Assembly: GCF_004187715.1 (NCBI RefSeq)
Contig: NZ_QZWF01000004.1
Coordinates: forward strand, 496,001 to 560,000
Length of the DNA stretch: 64,000 nucleotides
Source: Streptomyces sp. F001
GTDB taxonomy: Bacteria > Actinomycetota > Actinomycetes > Streptomycetales > Streptomycetaceae
Direction: 5' to 3'
A program made the translations under genes and the position numbers. Positions 30,852 through 40,110 of this stretch are shown piece by piece (positions within the stretch are counted from its first letter, which is position 1; the number at the start of each line of letters is the position of its first letter). The notes under the pieces are model-generated. The model ran no database searches, was not told the origin of the DNA, and saw nothing but the letters and a program-made list of their open reading frames with translations.

Positions 30852-33800
30852 TCAGCGGTCCCTGCCCCGCCCTCGACGGCCCTGCTCCTCGTCGTACGCG
30901 TCCTCGCGGGGCCCGAGCAGCTCATCCGCCAGGGTGGGCAGATCGTCCAGCGGGGTCTCCTCGGCCCAGTCCGGCCGCGGGCGCCGCTGGAGCGTCCCCT
31001 CGGCGTCGACCTGGGGCAGCTCCCGCGTACGGTCCTCACCGCCGTCCGGTCCGGCCCCCGGCCGCTCGTCCCGGAAGAATCCCGGCGGAACCCGGTCCAC
31101 GGGGTCCTCGCCCGGCACGGGAGGCAGCACCGAGGTCTCGTCCTCGGCGCCGGGCGCCACCGGCGGCAGTACAGCCGTCTCGTCCGCGGCACCCACCGGC
31201 GGCAGTACAGCCGTCTCGTCCGCCGCGCCCTGAGGCGTGGGCGGCTGCGGCAGTTCGGCGGTCACCTCGGGGTCTGCGCCGGAGTCACCGGAGGGCTCGT
31301 CAGCCCCCGGCGTTTCGTCCCGTACCGGCCGCAGGACCGTCGTCTCCTCCAGCGGCCCGCCCGTGGGCTTCACGACCGGCGTCGGGACGGTCACCGCCTC
31401 CGGCGGGACCGGCGGCGTGGCCGGAACCGTCGGCTGCCGGGGGCCCGCCGCGGCCGCCGCAGCGGCCTGCTCGGCCGCCCGCCGGGCCTCCTCGGCCCGC
31501 AACAGCGCATCCTCGGCCTTGCGCTGCTTCTCCAGCCGGCGTTCCTCAGCCTCGGCCCGCAGCCGGGCCTCCTCCTCGGCCTGCCTGCGGCGCCGTTCCT
31601 CCTCGGCCTTGCGCCGGGCCTCTTCCTCGGCCCGCGCCTTCTCCTCGGCCAGGAGTCGCACCCGCTCCTCCTCCGCCCGGCGGCGCGCTTCCTCGGCCCG
31701 CTGCCGGGCCTCCTCCGCCTGCCGTTCGGCCTCGCGCCGCTGCGCCTCCTCCAGCTCGCGCCGCTTGCGCTCCTCCTCCTCGGCGCGCAACCGCTCGAGC
31801 TGCTCCTGGCGCTCGCGCTCCAGGCGCTCCTCCTCAGCCTTGCGGGCGGCTTCTTCCTCGGCCTTGCGGCGGGCCTCCTCCTCGGCCTTCTTCCGCGCCT
31901 CCTCCTGGGCCTTCACCTCGGCCTCGGACAGCGGCAGCATCTGGTCCAGCCGGGCCCGGATCACCGTCGTCACGGCCTCGGGCTCCTGCCCGGCGTCGAC
32001 GACCAGGTACCGCCCGGGGTCGGACGAGGCCAGTGTCAGGAAACCGGACCGCACGCGCGTGTGGAACTCGGCCGGCTCCGACTCCAGCCGGTCCGGCGCC
32101 TCCGTGAACCGCTCCCGCGCGGCCTCCGGCGAAACATCCAGCAGAACGGTCAGGTGCGGCACGAGCCCGTGCGTCGCCCACCGGTTGATGCGGGCGATCT
32201 CGGTCGGGGACAGGTCACGGCCCGCGCCCTGGTACGCCACCGAGGAATCGATGTAGCGGTCGGAGATGACGACCGCGCCGCGCTCCAGCGCAGGCCGCAC
32301 CACCGTGTCCACGTGCTCGGCGCGGTCCGCCGCATACAGCAGCGCTTCCGCCCGGTGCGAGAGCCCGGCGCTCGACACGTCCAGCAGGATCGACCGCAGC
32401 CGCTTGCCCACCGGGGTCGCCCCGGGCTCGCGGGTCAGCACGACCTCGTGGCCCTTGGCCCTTATCCACTCGGCGAGCGCCTCGGCCTGGGTGGACTTTC
32501 CGGCACCGTCGCCGCCTTCCAGGGCGATGAAGAAACCGGAGGGCGTCGGAGCCTGCACCGGGTCATCACCGCCGAGCAGCGCGTCCCGCAGGTCGTGCCG
32601 CAGCGGTACGCCGGAGCGGTCGTCGAGTTTGGCCAGCACCAGCGCGGCCACCGGCAGCAGCAGCGCGCCGACCAGCATCAGCGTGAACGCCGCCCCGCCG
32701 TGCGCGAACACGAACTTGCCGTTCTCCAGCCGGTGCGGCCCGATCAGCGCCGCCACCAGGGGCGCGATCAGCGCGCCGAGCGCCACACAGACCCGTACCA
32801 CCGCGTGCAGGTGCTCAGTGGTCCGGGCCCGCCGGAAGTCCTCGGCCTCCTGGTCGAGGAGCGCATGCCCGGTATTGGCGGCCATGCCCGCGCCGATGCC
32901 GGCCAGCGCGCCGATCAGCAGCACGCTGGTGACGTCCGGGACGAGCCCGGCGGCCAGCAGCGCCACGCCGGTGAAGGCGATCGCCAGCGCGAGCATCCGG
33001 CGCCGCGACAGCGACGTCAGCACCTTCGGTGCCGTACGGATGCCGACGGCGACACCGCCGGTCAGCGCGAGCACCAGCAGCCCGTACGTCACCGGGCCGC
33101 CGCCCAGGTCCTTGGCGTGCAGCACGGCGACGGCCACAGCGGCGGCGACCGCTCCGGCAACAGCGGCGCAGGCGAGCACCAGCAGCGGGATCGCGCCGGT
33201 GCGGCCCTTGTCGGCACCCGTGCCCGTCCTCGGGCGGCGCAGTCCCTCGAGCGGCGACCGCGCGCGGGGGGTACGTGTGCCGGGCAGCTCCAGGAAGGTC
33301 AGGACGGACAGGGACGCGGCGAACAGACCGGCCGCGACGTACGACCCGAGGGCCGCCTGGTGCTGGCCGAACCAGTCGATCCCCGCGCCCAGCAGATTGT
33401 TGAACAATCCCGCGACCACAAGCGCGGCACCCGCAAGGGGGACCGTCACGAAGGTGGTGCGCAGCGACAGGCGGCGCAGCGCGTCCATGTGGTCCGGCAG
33501 CGGTCGTACGGTCGCGCCCTCCGGGGGCGGGGCCGGCAGCAGCGCGGGGGCGGCGCTTTCGCGGCAGACCGTCCAGAAGCGCTCGGCGACACCGGTGACG
33601 AAGACGGTCACCAGGAGCACGGCGAGAGCGTCCTGGGGCATCCAGTCGATCCACAACGGCGCGACGATCAGCAGCGCGGCCCGCAGACCGTCCGCGCCGA
33701 CCATGGTCCAGCGCCGGTCCAGCGGGCCGTCCTGGGAGGTGAGCGCGGTGAGCGGGCCGAGGAGCACGGCTCCGAAGAGCAGCGTCGCAAGGATGCGCAC

Positions 33801-34061
33801 CCCGAACACGGTCGCCACTGCGAACGCCACGCCCCGGTAACCCCCGCCGAACGACCCCTCGGCGATCGCCGCCTGGAGGACGAGGACGACCAGCACGAGA
33901 AGCGCGAGGACGTCACCGACCCCGCTCACCAGCTGCGCGCTCCACAACCGCTTCAGTTGCGGTCGGCGCAGCAGCGCACGGACGGCACGCTCGCGGGAGT
34001 CCGCGACCAGCGTGTCGTCGGGGGCGGGGTGATGGGCCGTTGGTTGCTCGGCTCGCGTCAT
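30852..34061 (-). CDS. tmk: Thymidylate kinase fused to an MFS-like membrane domain and a coiled coil
   Basis: Makes dTDP from dTMP. Three parts are visible. Residues about 30-490 are a 10-12-helix MFS-like domain (SAQLVSGVGDVLALL at its start). Residues about 505-710 are a complete TMP kinase: Walker A EGGDGAGKST (about 517), DR-motif SDRYIDSSVAYQGAGR, and LLDVSPEAA. Residues about 710-865 are an unbroken charged coiled coil (EEARKKAEEEARRKAEEE pattern). The last ~200 residues are acidic and proline-rich with short repeats (AADETAVLPPV). S. coelicolor has the same fusion. ATG 34061 lacks a ribosome binding site; TAGGCT (34068-34073) six bases upstream suggests a leaderless transcript. Confidence 0.95.
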   Translation of the reverse strand: MTRAEQPTAHHPAPDDTLVADSRERAVRALLRRPQLKRLWSAQLVSGVGDVLALLVLVVLVLQAAIAEGSFGGGYRGVAFAVATVFGVRILATLLFGAVLLGPLTALTSQDGPLDRRWTMVGADGLRAALLIVAPLWIDWMPQDALAVLLVTVFVTGVAERFWTVCRESAAPALLPAPPPEGATVRPLPDHMDALRRLSLRTTFVTVPLAGAALVVAGLFNNLLGAGIDWFGQHQAALGSYVAAGLFAASLSVLTFLELPGTRTPRARSPLEGLRRPRTGTGADKGRTGAIPLLVLACAAVAGAVAAAVAVAVLHAKDLGGGPVTYGLLVLALTGGVAVGIRTAPKVLTSLSRRRMLALAIAFTGVALLAAGLVPDVTSVLLIGALAGIGAGMAANTGHALLDQEAEDFRRARTTEHLHAVVRVCVALGALIAPLVAALIGPHRLENGKFVFAHGGAAFTLMLVGALLLPVAALVLAKLDDRSGVPLRHDLRDALLGGDDPVQAPTPSGFFIALEGGDGAGKSTQAEALAEWIRAKGHEVVLTREPGATPVGKRLRSILLDVSSAGLSHRAEALLYAADRAEHVDTVVRPALERGAVVISDRYIDSSVAYQGAGRDLSPTEIARINRWATHGLVPHLTVLLDVSPEAARERFTEAPDRLESEPAEFHTRVRSGFLTLASSDPGRYLVVDAGQEPEAVTTVIRARLDQMLPLSEAEVKAQEEARKKAEEEARRKAEEEAARKAEEERLERERQEQLERLRAEEEERKRRELEEAQRREAERQAEEARQRAEEARRRAEEERVRLLAEEKARAEEEARRKAEEERRRRQAEEEARLRAEAEERRLEKQRKAEDALLRAEEARRAAEQAAAAAAAGPRQPTVPATPPVPPEAVTVPTPVVKPTGGPLEETTVLRPVRDETPGADEPSGDSGADPEVTAELPQPPTPQGAADETAVLPPVGAADETAVLPPVAPGAEDETSVLPPVPGEDPVDRVPPGFFRDERPGAGPDGGEDRTRELPQVDAEGTLQRRPRPDWAEETPLDDLPTLADELLGPREDAYDEEQGRRGRGRDR

Positions 34062-34198
34062 GCGTTCAGCCTATCGGGCCGCACCGACACTCCCGTGCGC
34101 ATGCCCGAACGTCCGCACGCCCCGACACCGAAATGATGCCGGGGCGTTCGTTTCGCGAATCCGCGGTGAGGGGCGGCCCGTTGACGGCCGGCCTCGGT

Positions 34199-37021
34199 TC
34201 AGTCGTCCGACGCCGTCTTCGAAGCCGTCGCCTTCTTGGCGGCCGTCTTCTTGGCCGTCGTGGTCTTCTTCGCGGCGGTCGTCTTCTTGGCTGCGGTCTT
34301 CTTCGCGGCCGTCGCCTTCTTCGCAGGAGCCTTCTTCGCGGCCGCCTTCTTGGCCGTCTTCTTGGCGGGCCCCTTCGCACGCTTCTCGGCGAGCAGTTCG
34401 AAACCGCGCTCCGGGGTGATCGTCTCGACACTGTCGCCGGAGCGCAGGGTCGCGTTGGTCTCGCCGTCGGTGACGTACGGGCCGAAGCGGCCGTCCTTGA
34501 CGACGACCGGCTTGCCGCTGACCGGGTCCTCGCCCAGCTCCTTCAGCGGCGGCTTCGCGGCCGCACGGCCACGCTGCTTCGGCTGGGCGTAGATCGCCTG
34601 CGCCTCCTCCAGCGTGATCGTGAAGAGCTGGTCCTCGGACTGCAGCGACCGCGAGTCCGTGCCCTTCTTCAGATACGGGCCGTAGCGGCCGTTCTGCGCG
34701 GTGATCTCGACGCCGTCCGCGTCGGTGCCGACGACCCGCGGAAGCGACATCAGCTTCAGCGCGTCCTCAAGCGTCACCGTGTCCAGCGACATCGACTTGA
34801 ACAGCGAGGCCGTACGCGGCTTGACGGCGTTCTTGCCCGTCTTCGGGGTGCCCTCGGGCAGCACCTCGGTGACGTACGGACCGTAGCGGCCGTCCTTGGC
34901 GACGATCGTGTGGCCGGTCTCCGGGTCCGTGCCCAGCTCGAAGTCGCCGCTCGGCTTGGCGAGCAGCTCCTCCGCGAGTTCGACGGTGAGCTCGTCCGGC
35001 GCCAGGTCGGACGGGATGTCGGCGCGCTGGTGGCCCTCGGAGTCCTTCTCACCGCGCTCGATGTACGGCCCGTAGCGGCCGACGCGCAGCACGATGTCGT
35101 TGCTCACCGGGAACGAGGACACCTCGCGCGCGTCGATCGCTCCCAGGTCGGTCACCAGCTCCTTGAGGCCGCCGAGGTGGTCCCCGTCGCCGTTGCCGGC
35201 GTCCGCGGCACCGCCCGCCCCCGTGCCTTCGCCGAAGTAGAACCGCTTCAGCCACGGCACGGCCTGCGCCTCGCCGCGCGCGATGCGGTCGAGATCGTCC
35301 TCCATCTTCGCGGTGAAGTCGTAGTCGACGAGCCGCCCGAAGTGCTTCTCCAGAAGGTTGACCACGGCGAAGGACAGGAAGGACGGGACGAGTGCCGTGC
35401 CCTTCTTGAACACATAGCCGCGGTCGAGGATCGTGCCGATGATCGACGCGTACGTCGACGGGCGGCCGATCTCGCGCTCTTCCAGCTCCTTGACCAGCGA
35501 GGCCTCGGTGTAGCGGGCCGGGGGCTTGGTGGCGTGCCCGTCGACCGTGATCTCCTCGGCCGACAGCGGGTCGCCCTCGCCGACCTGCGGCAGTCGGCGC
35601 TCGCGGTCGTCCAGCTCGGCGTTCGGGTCGTCGGCGCCCTCGACGTAGGCCTTCAGGAAGCCGTGGAAGGTGATCGTCTTGCCGGACGCGCTGAACTCGA
35701 CGTCCCGGCCGTCGGCCGCGGTGCCGCCGATCTTCACCGTGACGGAGTTGCCCGTCGCGTCCTTCATCTGGGAGGCGACCGTCCGCTTCCAGATCAGCTC
35801 GTACAGCTTGAACTGGTCACCGGTCAGGCCCGTCTCGGCCGGCGTACGGAAGCGATCACCCGAGGGACGGATCGCCTCGTGCGCCTCCTGCGCGTTCTTG
35901 ACCTTTCCCGCATACGTCCGCGGCTGCGGCGGCAGGTAGTCGGCGCCGTACAGCTGCGTGACCTGGGCGCGGGCGGCGGCGATCGCCGTGTCGCTCAGCG
36001 TCGTGGAGTCCGTACGCATGTACGTGATGTAGCCGTTCTCGTACAGCTTCTGCGCGATCTGCATCGTGGCCTTCGCGCCGAAGCCGAGCTTACGGCTGGC
36101 CTCCTGCTGCAGCGTCGTCGTACGGAACGGGGCGTACGGCGAGCGGCGGTACGGCTTGGACTCGACGGACCGGACGGAGAACCGGGTGTCCTCCAGGGCG
36201 GCGGCGAGGGCGCGGGCGTTCGCCTCGTCGAGGTGGAGGGTGTTCGCGCTCTTGAGTTGTCCCAGGGAGTCGAAGTCGCGGCCCTGCGCAACCCGCCTGC
36301 CGTCGACGGTCTGGAGGCGGGCGACCAGCGACGACGGATCCGACGAGTCTCCCGCGCGGCCGGTCGCAAAGGTGCCCGTCAGGTCCCAGTACTCAGCCGA
36401 ACGAAACGCGATGCGCTCGCGTTCCCGCTCCACCACGAGCCGGGTCGCGACCGACTGGACGCGGCCGGCCGACAGGCGCGGCATGACCTTCTTCCACAGG
36501 ACCGGCGAGACCTCGTAGCCGTAGAGGCGGTCGAGGATGCGGCGGGTCTCCTGGGCGTCGACCAGCTTCTGGTTGAGCTGGCGCGGATTGGCCACGGCCT
36601 CCCGGATCGCGTCCTTGGTGATCTCGTGGAACACCATGCGCTTGACCGGGATCTTCGGCTTGAGGACCTCCTGGAGGTGCCAGGCGATGGCCTCGCCCTC
36701 CCGGTCCTCATCGGTGGCGAGGAAGAGCTCGTCGGAGTCCTTCAGCAGGTCCTTGAGCTTCTTGACCTGTGCCTTCTTGTCAGCGTTGACCACATAGATC
36801 GGCTGGAAGTCGTGCTCGACGTCCACACCGAGGCGCCGGACCTCACCGGTGTACTTCTCCGGCACCTCCGCGGCGCCGTTGGGGAGGTCGCGGATGTGCC
36901 CGACGCTCGCCTCGACGACGTATCCGGGGCCGAGATAGCCCTTGATCGTCTTCGCCTTGGCAGGCGACTCGACGATGACGAGTCGGCGGCCGCCCTGTGC
37001 GGTCTCGCTGGTCGGGGACAA
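34199..37021 (-). CDS. topA: DNA topoisomerase I with lysine-rich tail
   Basis: Type IA topoisomerase that relaxes negative supercoils. The TTG at 37021 gives the start SPTSETAQGGRRLVIVESPAKAKTIKGYLG, matching the S. coelicolor protein, whose ATG-like start lies here; longer readings overlap promoter DNA. The TOPRIM domain includes LFLATDEDREGEAIAWHL, the catalytic tyrosine is in GYITYMRTDSTTLS (about residue 335), and four C-terminal repeats of the RYGPYV type follow (DGRYGPYVTEV, NGRYGPYLKKG, DGRFGPYVTDG). The final ~60 residues are Lys/Ala repeats (AKKTAAKKTTAAKK), the processivity tail of actinobacterial TopA. There are no zinc fingers. It is 940 residues long. Confidence 0.97.
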   Translation of the reverse strand: MSPTSETAQGGRRLVIVESPAKAKTIKGYLGPGYVVEASVGHIRDLPNGAAEVPEKYTGEVRRLGVDVEHDFQPIYVVNADKKAQVKKLKDLLKDSDELFLATDEDREGEAIAWHLQEVLKPKIPVKRMVFHEITKDAIREAVANPRQLNQKLVDAQETRRILDRLYGYEVSPVLWKKVMPRLSAGRVQSVATRLVVERERERIAFRSAEYWDLTGTFATGRAGDSSDPSSLVARLQTVDGRRVAQGRDFDSLGQLKSANTLHLDEANARALAAALEDTRFSVRSVESKPYRRSPYAPFRTTTLQQEASRKLGFGAKATMQIAQKLYENGYITYMRTDSTTLSDTAIAAARAQVTQLYGADYLPPQPRTYAGKVKNAQEAHEAIRPSGDRFRTPAETGLTGDQFKLYELIWKRTVASQMKDATGNSVTVKIGGTAADGRDVEFSASGKTITFHGFLKAYVEGADDPNAELDDRERRLPQVGEGDPLSAEEITVDGHATKPPARYTEASLVKELEEREIGRPSTYASIIGTILDRGYVFKKGTALVPSFLSFAVVNLLEKHFGRLVDYDFTAKMEDDLDRIARGEAQAVPWLKRFYFGEGTGAGGAADAGNGDGDHLGGLKELVTDLGAIDAREVSSFPVSNDIVLRVGRYGPYIERGEKDSEGHQRADIPSDLAPDELTVELAEELLAKPSGDFELGTDPETGHTIVAKDGRYGPYVTEVLPEGTPKTGKNAVKPRTASLFKSMSLDTVTLEDALKLMSLPRVVGTDADGVEITAQNGRYGPYLKKGTDSRSLQSEDQLFTITLEEAQAIYAQPKQRGRAAAKPPLKELGEDPVSGKPVVVKDGRFGPYVTDGETNATLRSGDSVETITPERGFELLAEKRAKGPAKKTAKKAAAKKAPAKKATAAKKTAAKKTTAAKKTTTAKKTAAKKATASKTASDD

Positions 37022-37272
37022 CTTCGCTCTTCTCTCCGGTCGACGCTGGGCCTCCCCAGGCCTTGCTCCCGGGGTCGGGACACCTTTCACGGCTGACGCT
37101 GCGGAGTGTGACGGTACATCCCGCCCCCGTGTCAAACGGGAAAAGCCCACAACGGCCACTCGAACGGTAACCCGACTACCGCCATTCCTGCCGCCCGGAG
37201 TGTCCACCGATCTGATCCGCCGTTCCGGAGCGTGATCTCTCAATTACTCAGGTGAACGCACCGTCGGCGGCC

Positions 37273-37470
37273 TCAGAAGCGGGTGAAGCACCACGTCCCG
37301 AGGGCCAGCGCGATCACCGCGACGACGCTCGCGACGGTCGCCGATGCGACGGGACTCACACCCTGGGCGACGGGCTCGCGCCGGTGCACCCGGGTCGCCG
37401 TCCACACCAGCAGCCCGCCTCCGAACAGGGCGAACACCAGTCCCGCGAAGATCGCCGGTCCGCTCTCCAT
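37273..37470 (-). CDS. Small two-helix membrane protein, function unknown
   Basis: A 65-residue protein (MESGPAIFAGLVFALFGGG, then LLVWTATRVHRREPVAQGVSP and ASATVASVVAVIALALGTWCFTRF) with two transmembrane helices joined by a short basic loop. ATG 37470 is preceded by GGGGAG. It lies between topA and the kinase gene on the same strand. I recognise no family, but reading frame, ribosome binding site and composition are convincing. The 251 bases from its end to topA contain no other gene. Confidence 0.7.
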   Translation of the reverse strand: MESGPAIFAGLVFALFGGGLLVWTATRVHRREPVAQGVSPVASATVASVVAVIALALGTWCFTRF

Positions 37471-37634
37471 GGCTCCCCGTGCCCCTTTTCTCCCGTTCGC
37501 GAGTGCGCAGTCCCCGGAGGTTGACACGCGCAGGCTGCGCCCAGGCGAACCTGACGTGAACGCGGGGCCGACGGACCTGTGCATCCACCTTCGGCCGGCC
37601 CCGGGCATATTTTTTCGGCCGATTTCGGCTGATC

Positions 37635-39851
37635 TCAGACTTCGCCGGGCGTCGGTATCTTTCCGGTCGTCTTCTTGTCGTCGATCCGGCTCACGGTGCA
37701 CACGACCTTGTTGAAGCCGGCCTCCCAGTCCTCCTCGTCGGCCACCCAGCCGTAGACGGTCCGCTCCGCACCGGGCGCCCAGGTGGATTCGAACTTGTTC
37801 TCGCACAGCTCGGTCGCGTTGTCGCTGCCCTTGGCATAGCTCATGCTCGCGGGGGCCTGCACGGTCCCGATGACCTGTTCCGTGTGCGGCTTGTCGCAGT
37901 CGGTGAGAGGCGCCTCGTAGCCGTCGTCCAGTTCCTTGTAGGTCCAGCAGTCGCCGATGCTCATCTGGCCGACCCACAGGTCCGTGCCCGCGTCGCGGAA
38001 CCGGCCCACTTCGCCGCCTATCGCGGCATGACGGCCGAGTACGAGACATGCCGTACCACTGCCCGCCGCGGTGAAGCCCTCCTCGGTCGGCACCACGGCG
38101 TAGACGTCCGCGTCCGGCAGCGCGTCGACGACCGTGCGGCTCTGCTCCTCGCACCGTTTCGCGCCGCCGGCGCGCGCGTCGGCGTGGTCCGTGGCCGTCT
38201 CGATACTCAGGACCTGGCCGTCCGGCCAGTCCTCGGCGCAGTCGACCACGCCGAGGTTCGGGGACGACTTGAACGGCGCCCCCGTCCAGACCGCCTGCAC
38301 ACAGTCGCCGGCTTCCAGCGGCCTGGTCAGGCCGACCACGTCCCCGTACGGCAGCACGGGCTCGGTCGGCGACGGCGACCCCTTCGTGCTGGGCGACGGC
38401 GACTTGCCCGCCGCGTTGTCGACACCGTTCTTGTCTCCGCCGGTCAGCGAGACGGCCGCCCAGGTGCCGCCGGCGATCACAAGGACGCCGGCGACGACGA
38501 GGGCGACGAGCGCGAGGCGCTTCCGGGCGCCTTTGGGTACCGGTGCCGACGGCCCGTCGCCGCCGCGACCGGGGCCGGCCTGCCCCCCGGAACCGCCCGT
38601 GTACGTCGGGGAACCGCTGCCCGCCGCGTACGGCGGCTGCCCGCCGCCGACGTAGAGGGAGCCGGGCGCCTGCGCGTAGGGGTTGCCCCGGTCGTAGGGA
38701 CCCGGCGGGGCGGGCGGTGGCCAGGCGCCGTGCGCCGACCCACCAGGTGTGTCCGCGCCGCCGTCCTGGGCGCCGGACCCCGGCGTGTCCGGGCCCCAGC
38801 CGCCGCCAGGAGTGTTCGGCGTCGGTGGCGCGCCCGGCGTCTGCGGAGCCGACGGCGTACCAGGATTCCCGGGACCGCCCGCACCCCCCGCGGGAGGCGG
38901 TCCGAACGCCCCCGGCGGCGGGCCGAAGGCGCCGGCTCCCGCCAACGCGCCCGCGGCCTGCCCTGCGGGACCGGCATCCGGCGTCCCCTGTGCCACGCGC
39001 TCCAGGCTGCGCGCGACCACGTCCGGCGCGGACCTGCGCAGCGGGTCCTTGACCAGCAACCCGTGCAGGACGGGCGCCAGTTGGCCCGCACGGGCCGGCG
39101 GCGTCGGTTCCTCCCCGAGCAGGGCCGTCAGAATCGCGTACTCGTCATCGCGGTCGAAGGGGCCGCGCCCCTCCACGGCGGTGTACAGCGTGGCGCCCAG
39201 GGAGAACAGGTCGGCGGCCGGGGTGGGCGGCTCACCGCGGGCACGCTCGGGGGCGAGGTAGCCGGGGGTGCCCAGGATGCCCGCGGTCGCGGTGATCCTG
39301 GGCTCGCGCGATCCCGGCTGCAGCGCGATGCCGTAGTCGGTGAGCAGCACGCGCGCGTACGGGTCGCCGGAAGAGTTGGGGGCCAGAAGGATGTTGGCCG
39401 GTTTCACATCCCTGTGGAGGATGCCGATACGGTGCCCGGTGTTGAGCGCGTCGAGCACGGCAAGGCCGATACGGGCCACCTGCGCGGGCGGCAGCGGGCC
39501 CGAACTCCGGATCACCGCCTGCAGATCGACCGCGTCGGGCACGTACTCCATGACGATCCACGGCAGTCCTTCGTGCTCCACCACGTCGCGCACCGTCGCC
39601 ACATGGGGATGACCGCGCAGGCGTGCCGCGTGCCGGGCCTCGCTGCGGGCCCGTGCGATGCGCTGGGCGGGCTCGCTCGCGTCCATCGGCACATCCGGAA
39701 GCGCGATCTCCTTCATCGCGACTTCGCACGCCAACTCCTCGTCGTGCGCGAGCCACACGCGGCCCATGCCGCCCGCGCCGAGTGTGCGCAGCAGTCGGTA
39801 CCGGCCGTTGATGACCCGGCCCTCGCCCTGGTCCGGCGTCTCCCCCGCCAT
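37635..39851 (-). CDS. Ser/Thr protein kinase, membrane-anchored (PknB-like)
   Basis: Transmembrane Hanks-type kinase of 738 residues. The kinase domain (about 15-275) has LGAGGMGRVWLAHDE (glycine loop), VAMKEI (lysine), HRDVKPANILL (catalytic loop, about 146), TDYGIAL (DYG in place of DFG), GTPGYLAPERARGE (activation segment and APE-like motif) and DLFSLGATLY. A ~170-residue Pro/Gly linker follows, then one transmembrane helix (about 445-472). The ~240-residue extracellular domain is rich in cysteines (DCVQAVW, DCAEDW, CWTYKE, LTDCDKPHTEQVIG) and resembles septum-formation-type domains. ATG 39851 with GGGGGAGG upstream is preferred over the start at 40001. The signal is unknown. Confidence 0.93.
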   Translation of the reverse strand: MAGETPDQGEGRVINGRYRLLRTLGAGGMGRVWLAHDEELACEVAMKEIALPDVPMDASEPAQRIARARSEARHAARLRGHPHVATVRDVVEHEGLPWIVMEYVPDAVDLQAVIRSSGPLPPAQVARIGLAVLDALNTGHRIGILHRDVKPANILLAPNSSGDPYARVLLTDYGIALQPGSREPRITATAGILGTPGYLAPERARGEPPTPAADLFSLGATLYTAVEGRGPFDRDDEYAILTALLGEEPTPPARAGQLAPVLHGLLVKDPLRRSAPDVVARSLERVAQGTPDAGPAGQAAGALAGAGAFGPPPGAFGPPPAGGAGGPGNPGTPSAPQTPGAPPTPNTPGGGWGPDTPGSGAQDGGADTPGGSAHGAWPPPAPPGPYDRGNPYAQAPGSLYVGGGQPPYAAGSGSPTYTGGSGGQAGPGRGGDGPSAPVPKGARKRLALVALVVAGVLVIAGGTWAAVSLTGGDKNGVDNAAGKSPSPSTKGSPSPTEPVLPYGDVVGLTRPLEAGDCVQAVWTGAPFKSSPNLGVVDCAEDWPDGQVLSIETATDHADARAGGAKRCEEQSRTVVDALPDADVYAVVPTEEGFTAAGSGTACLVLGRHAAIGGEVGRFRDAGTDLWVGQMSIGDCWTYKELDDGYEAPLTDCDKPHTEQVIGTVQAPASMSYAKGSDNATELCENKFESTWAPGAERTVYGWVADEEDWEAGFNKVVCTVSRIDDKKTTGKIPTPGEV

Positions 39852-40110
39852 CACGCCTCCCCCGAGACAGCGCGCCTCCCCCGAGGACGCGTCCGAGTCT
39901 GTCTCTCGAAGGTAGCTTCGCACGCGCCACTGACAGGAGACCTTCACAGGATCAATCCCTGAAGATCTGCTCGCACCAAGTCCATGCGCCTCATGAGCCA
40001 CTCAAACCTCAGAGGCAACACGCCAAGCAACTCACGCACGCCGTCACTCCCGGCGTACGCCCCACCCTCACGCGCCCCGAGCCGGGCGTACAACACCCCC
40101 CGGCCGACGA

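Noticed and set aside
31470..31940. Repetitive CTCCTCGGCC DNA in tmk considered as an expansion artefact
   Set aside because: It encodes a regular heptad-like coiled coil in the expected frame and matches the known domain plan of the S. coelicolor protein.
34040..37096. 1018-residue plus-strand open frame
   Set aside because: Antisense to topA, which is unmistakable on the minus strand.
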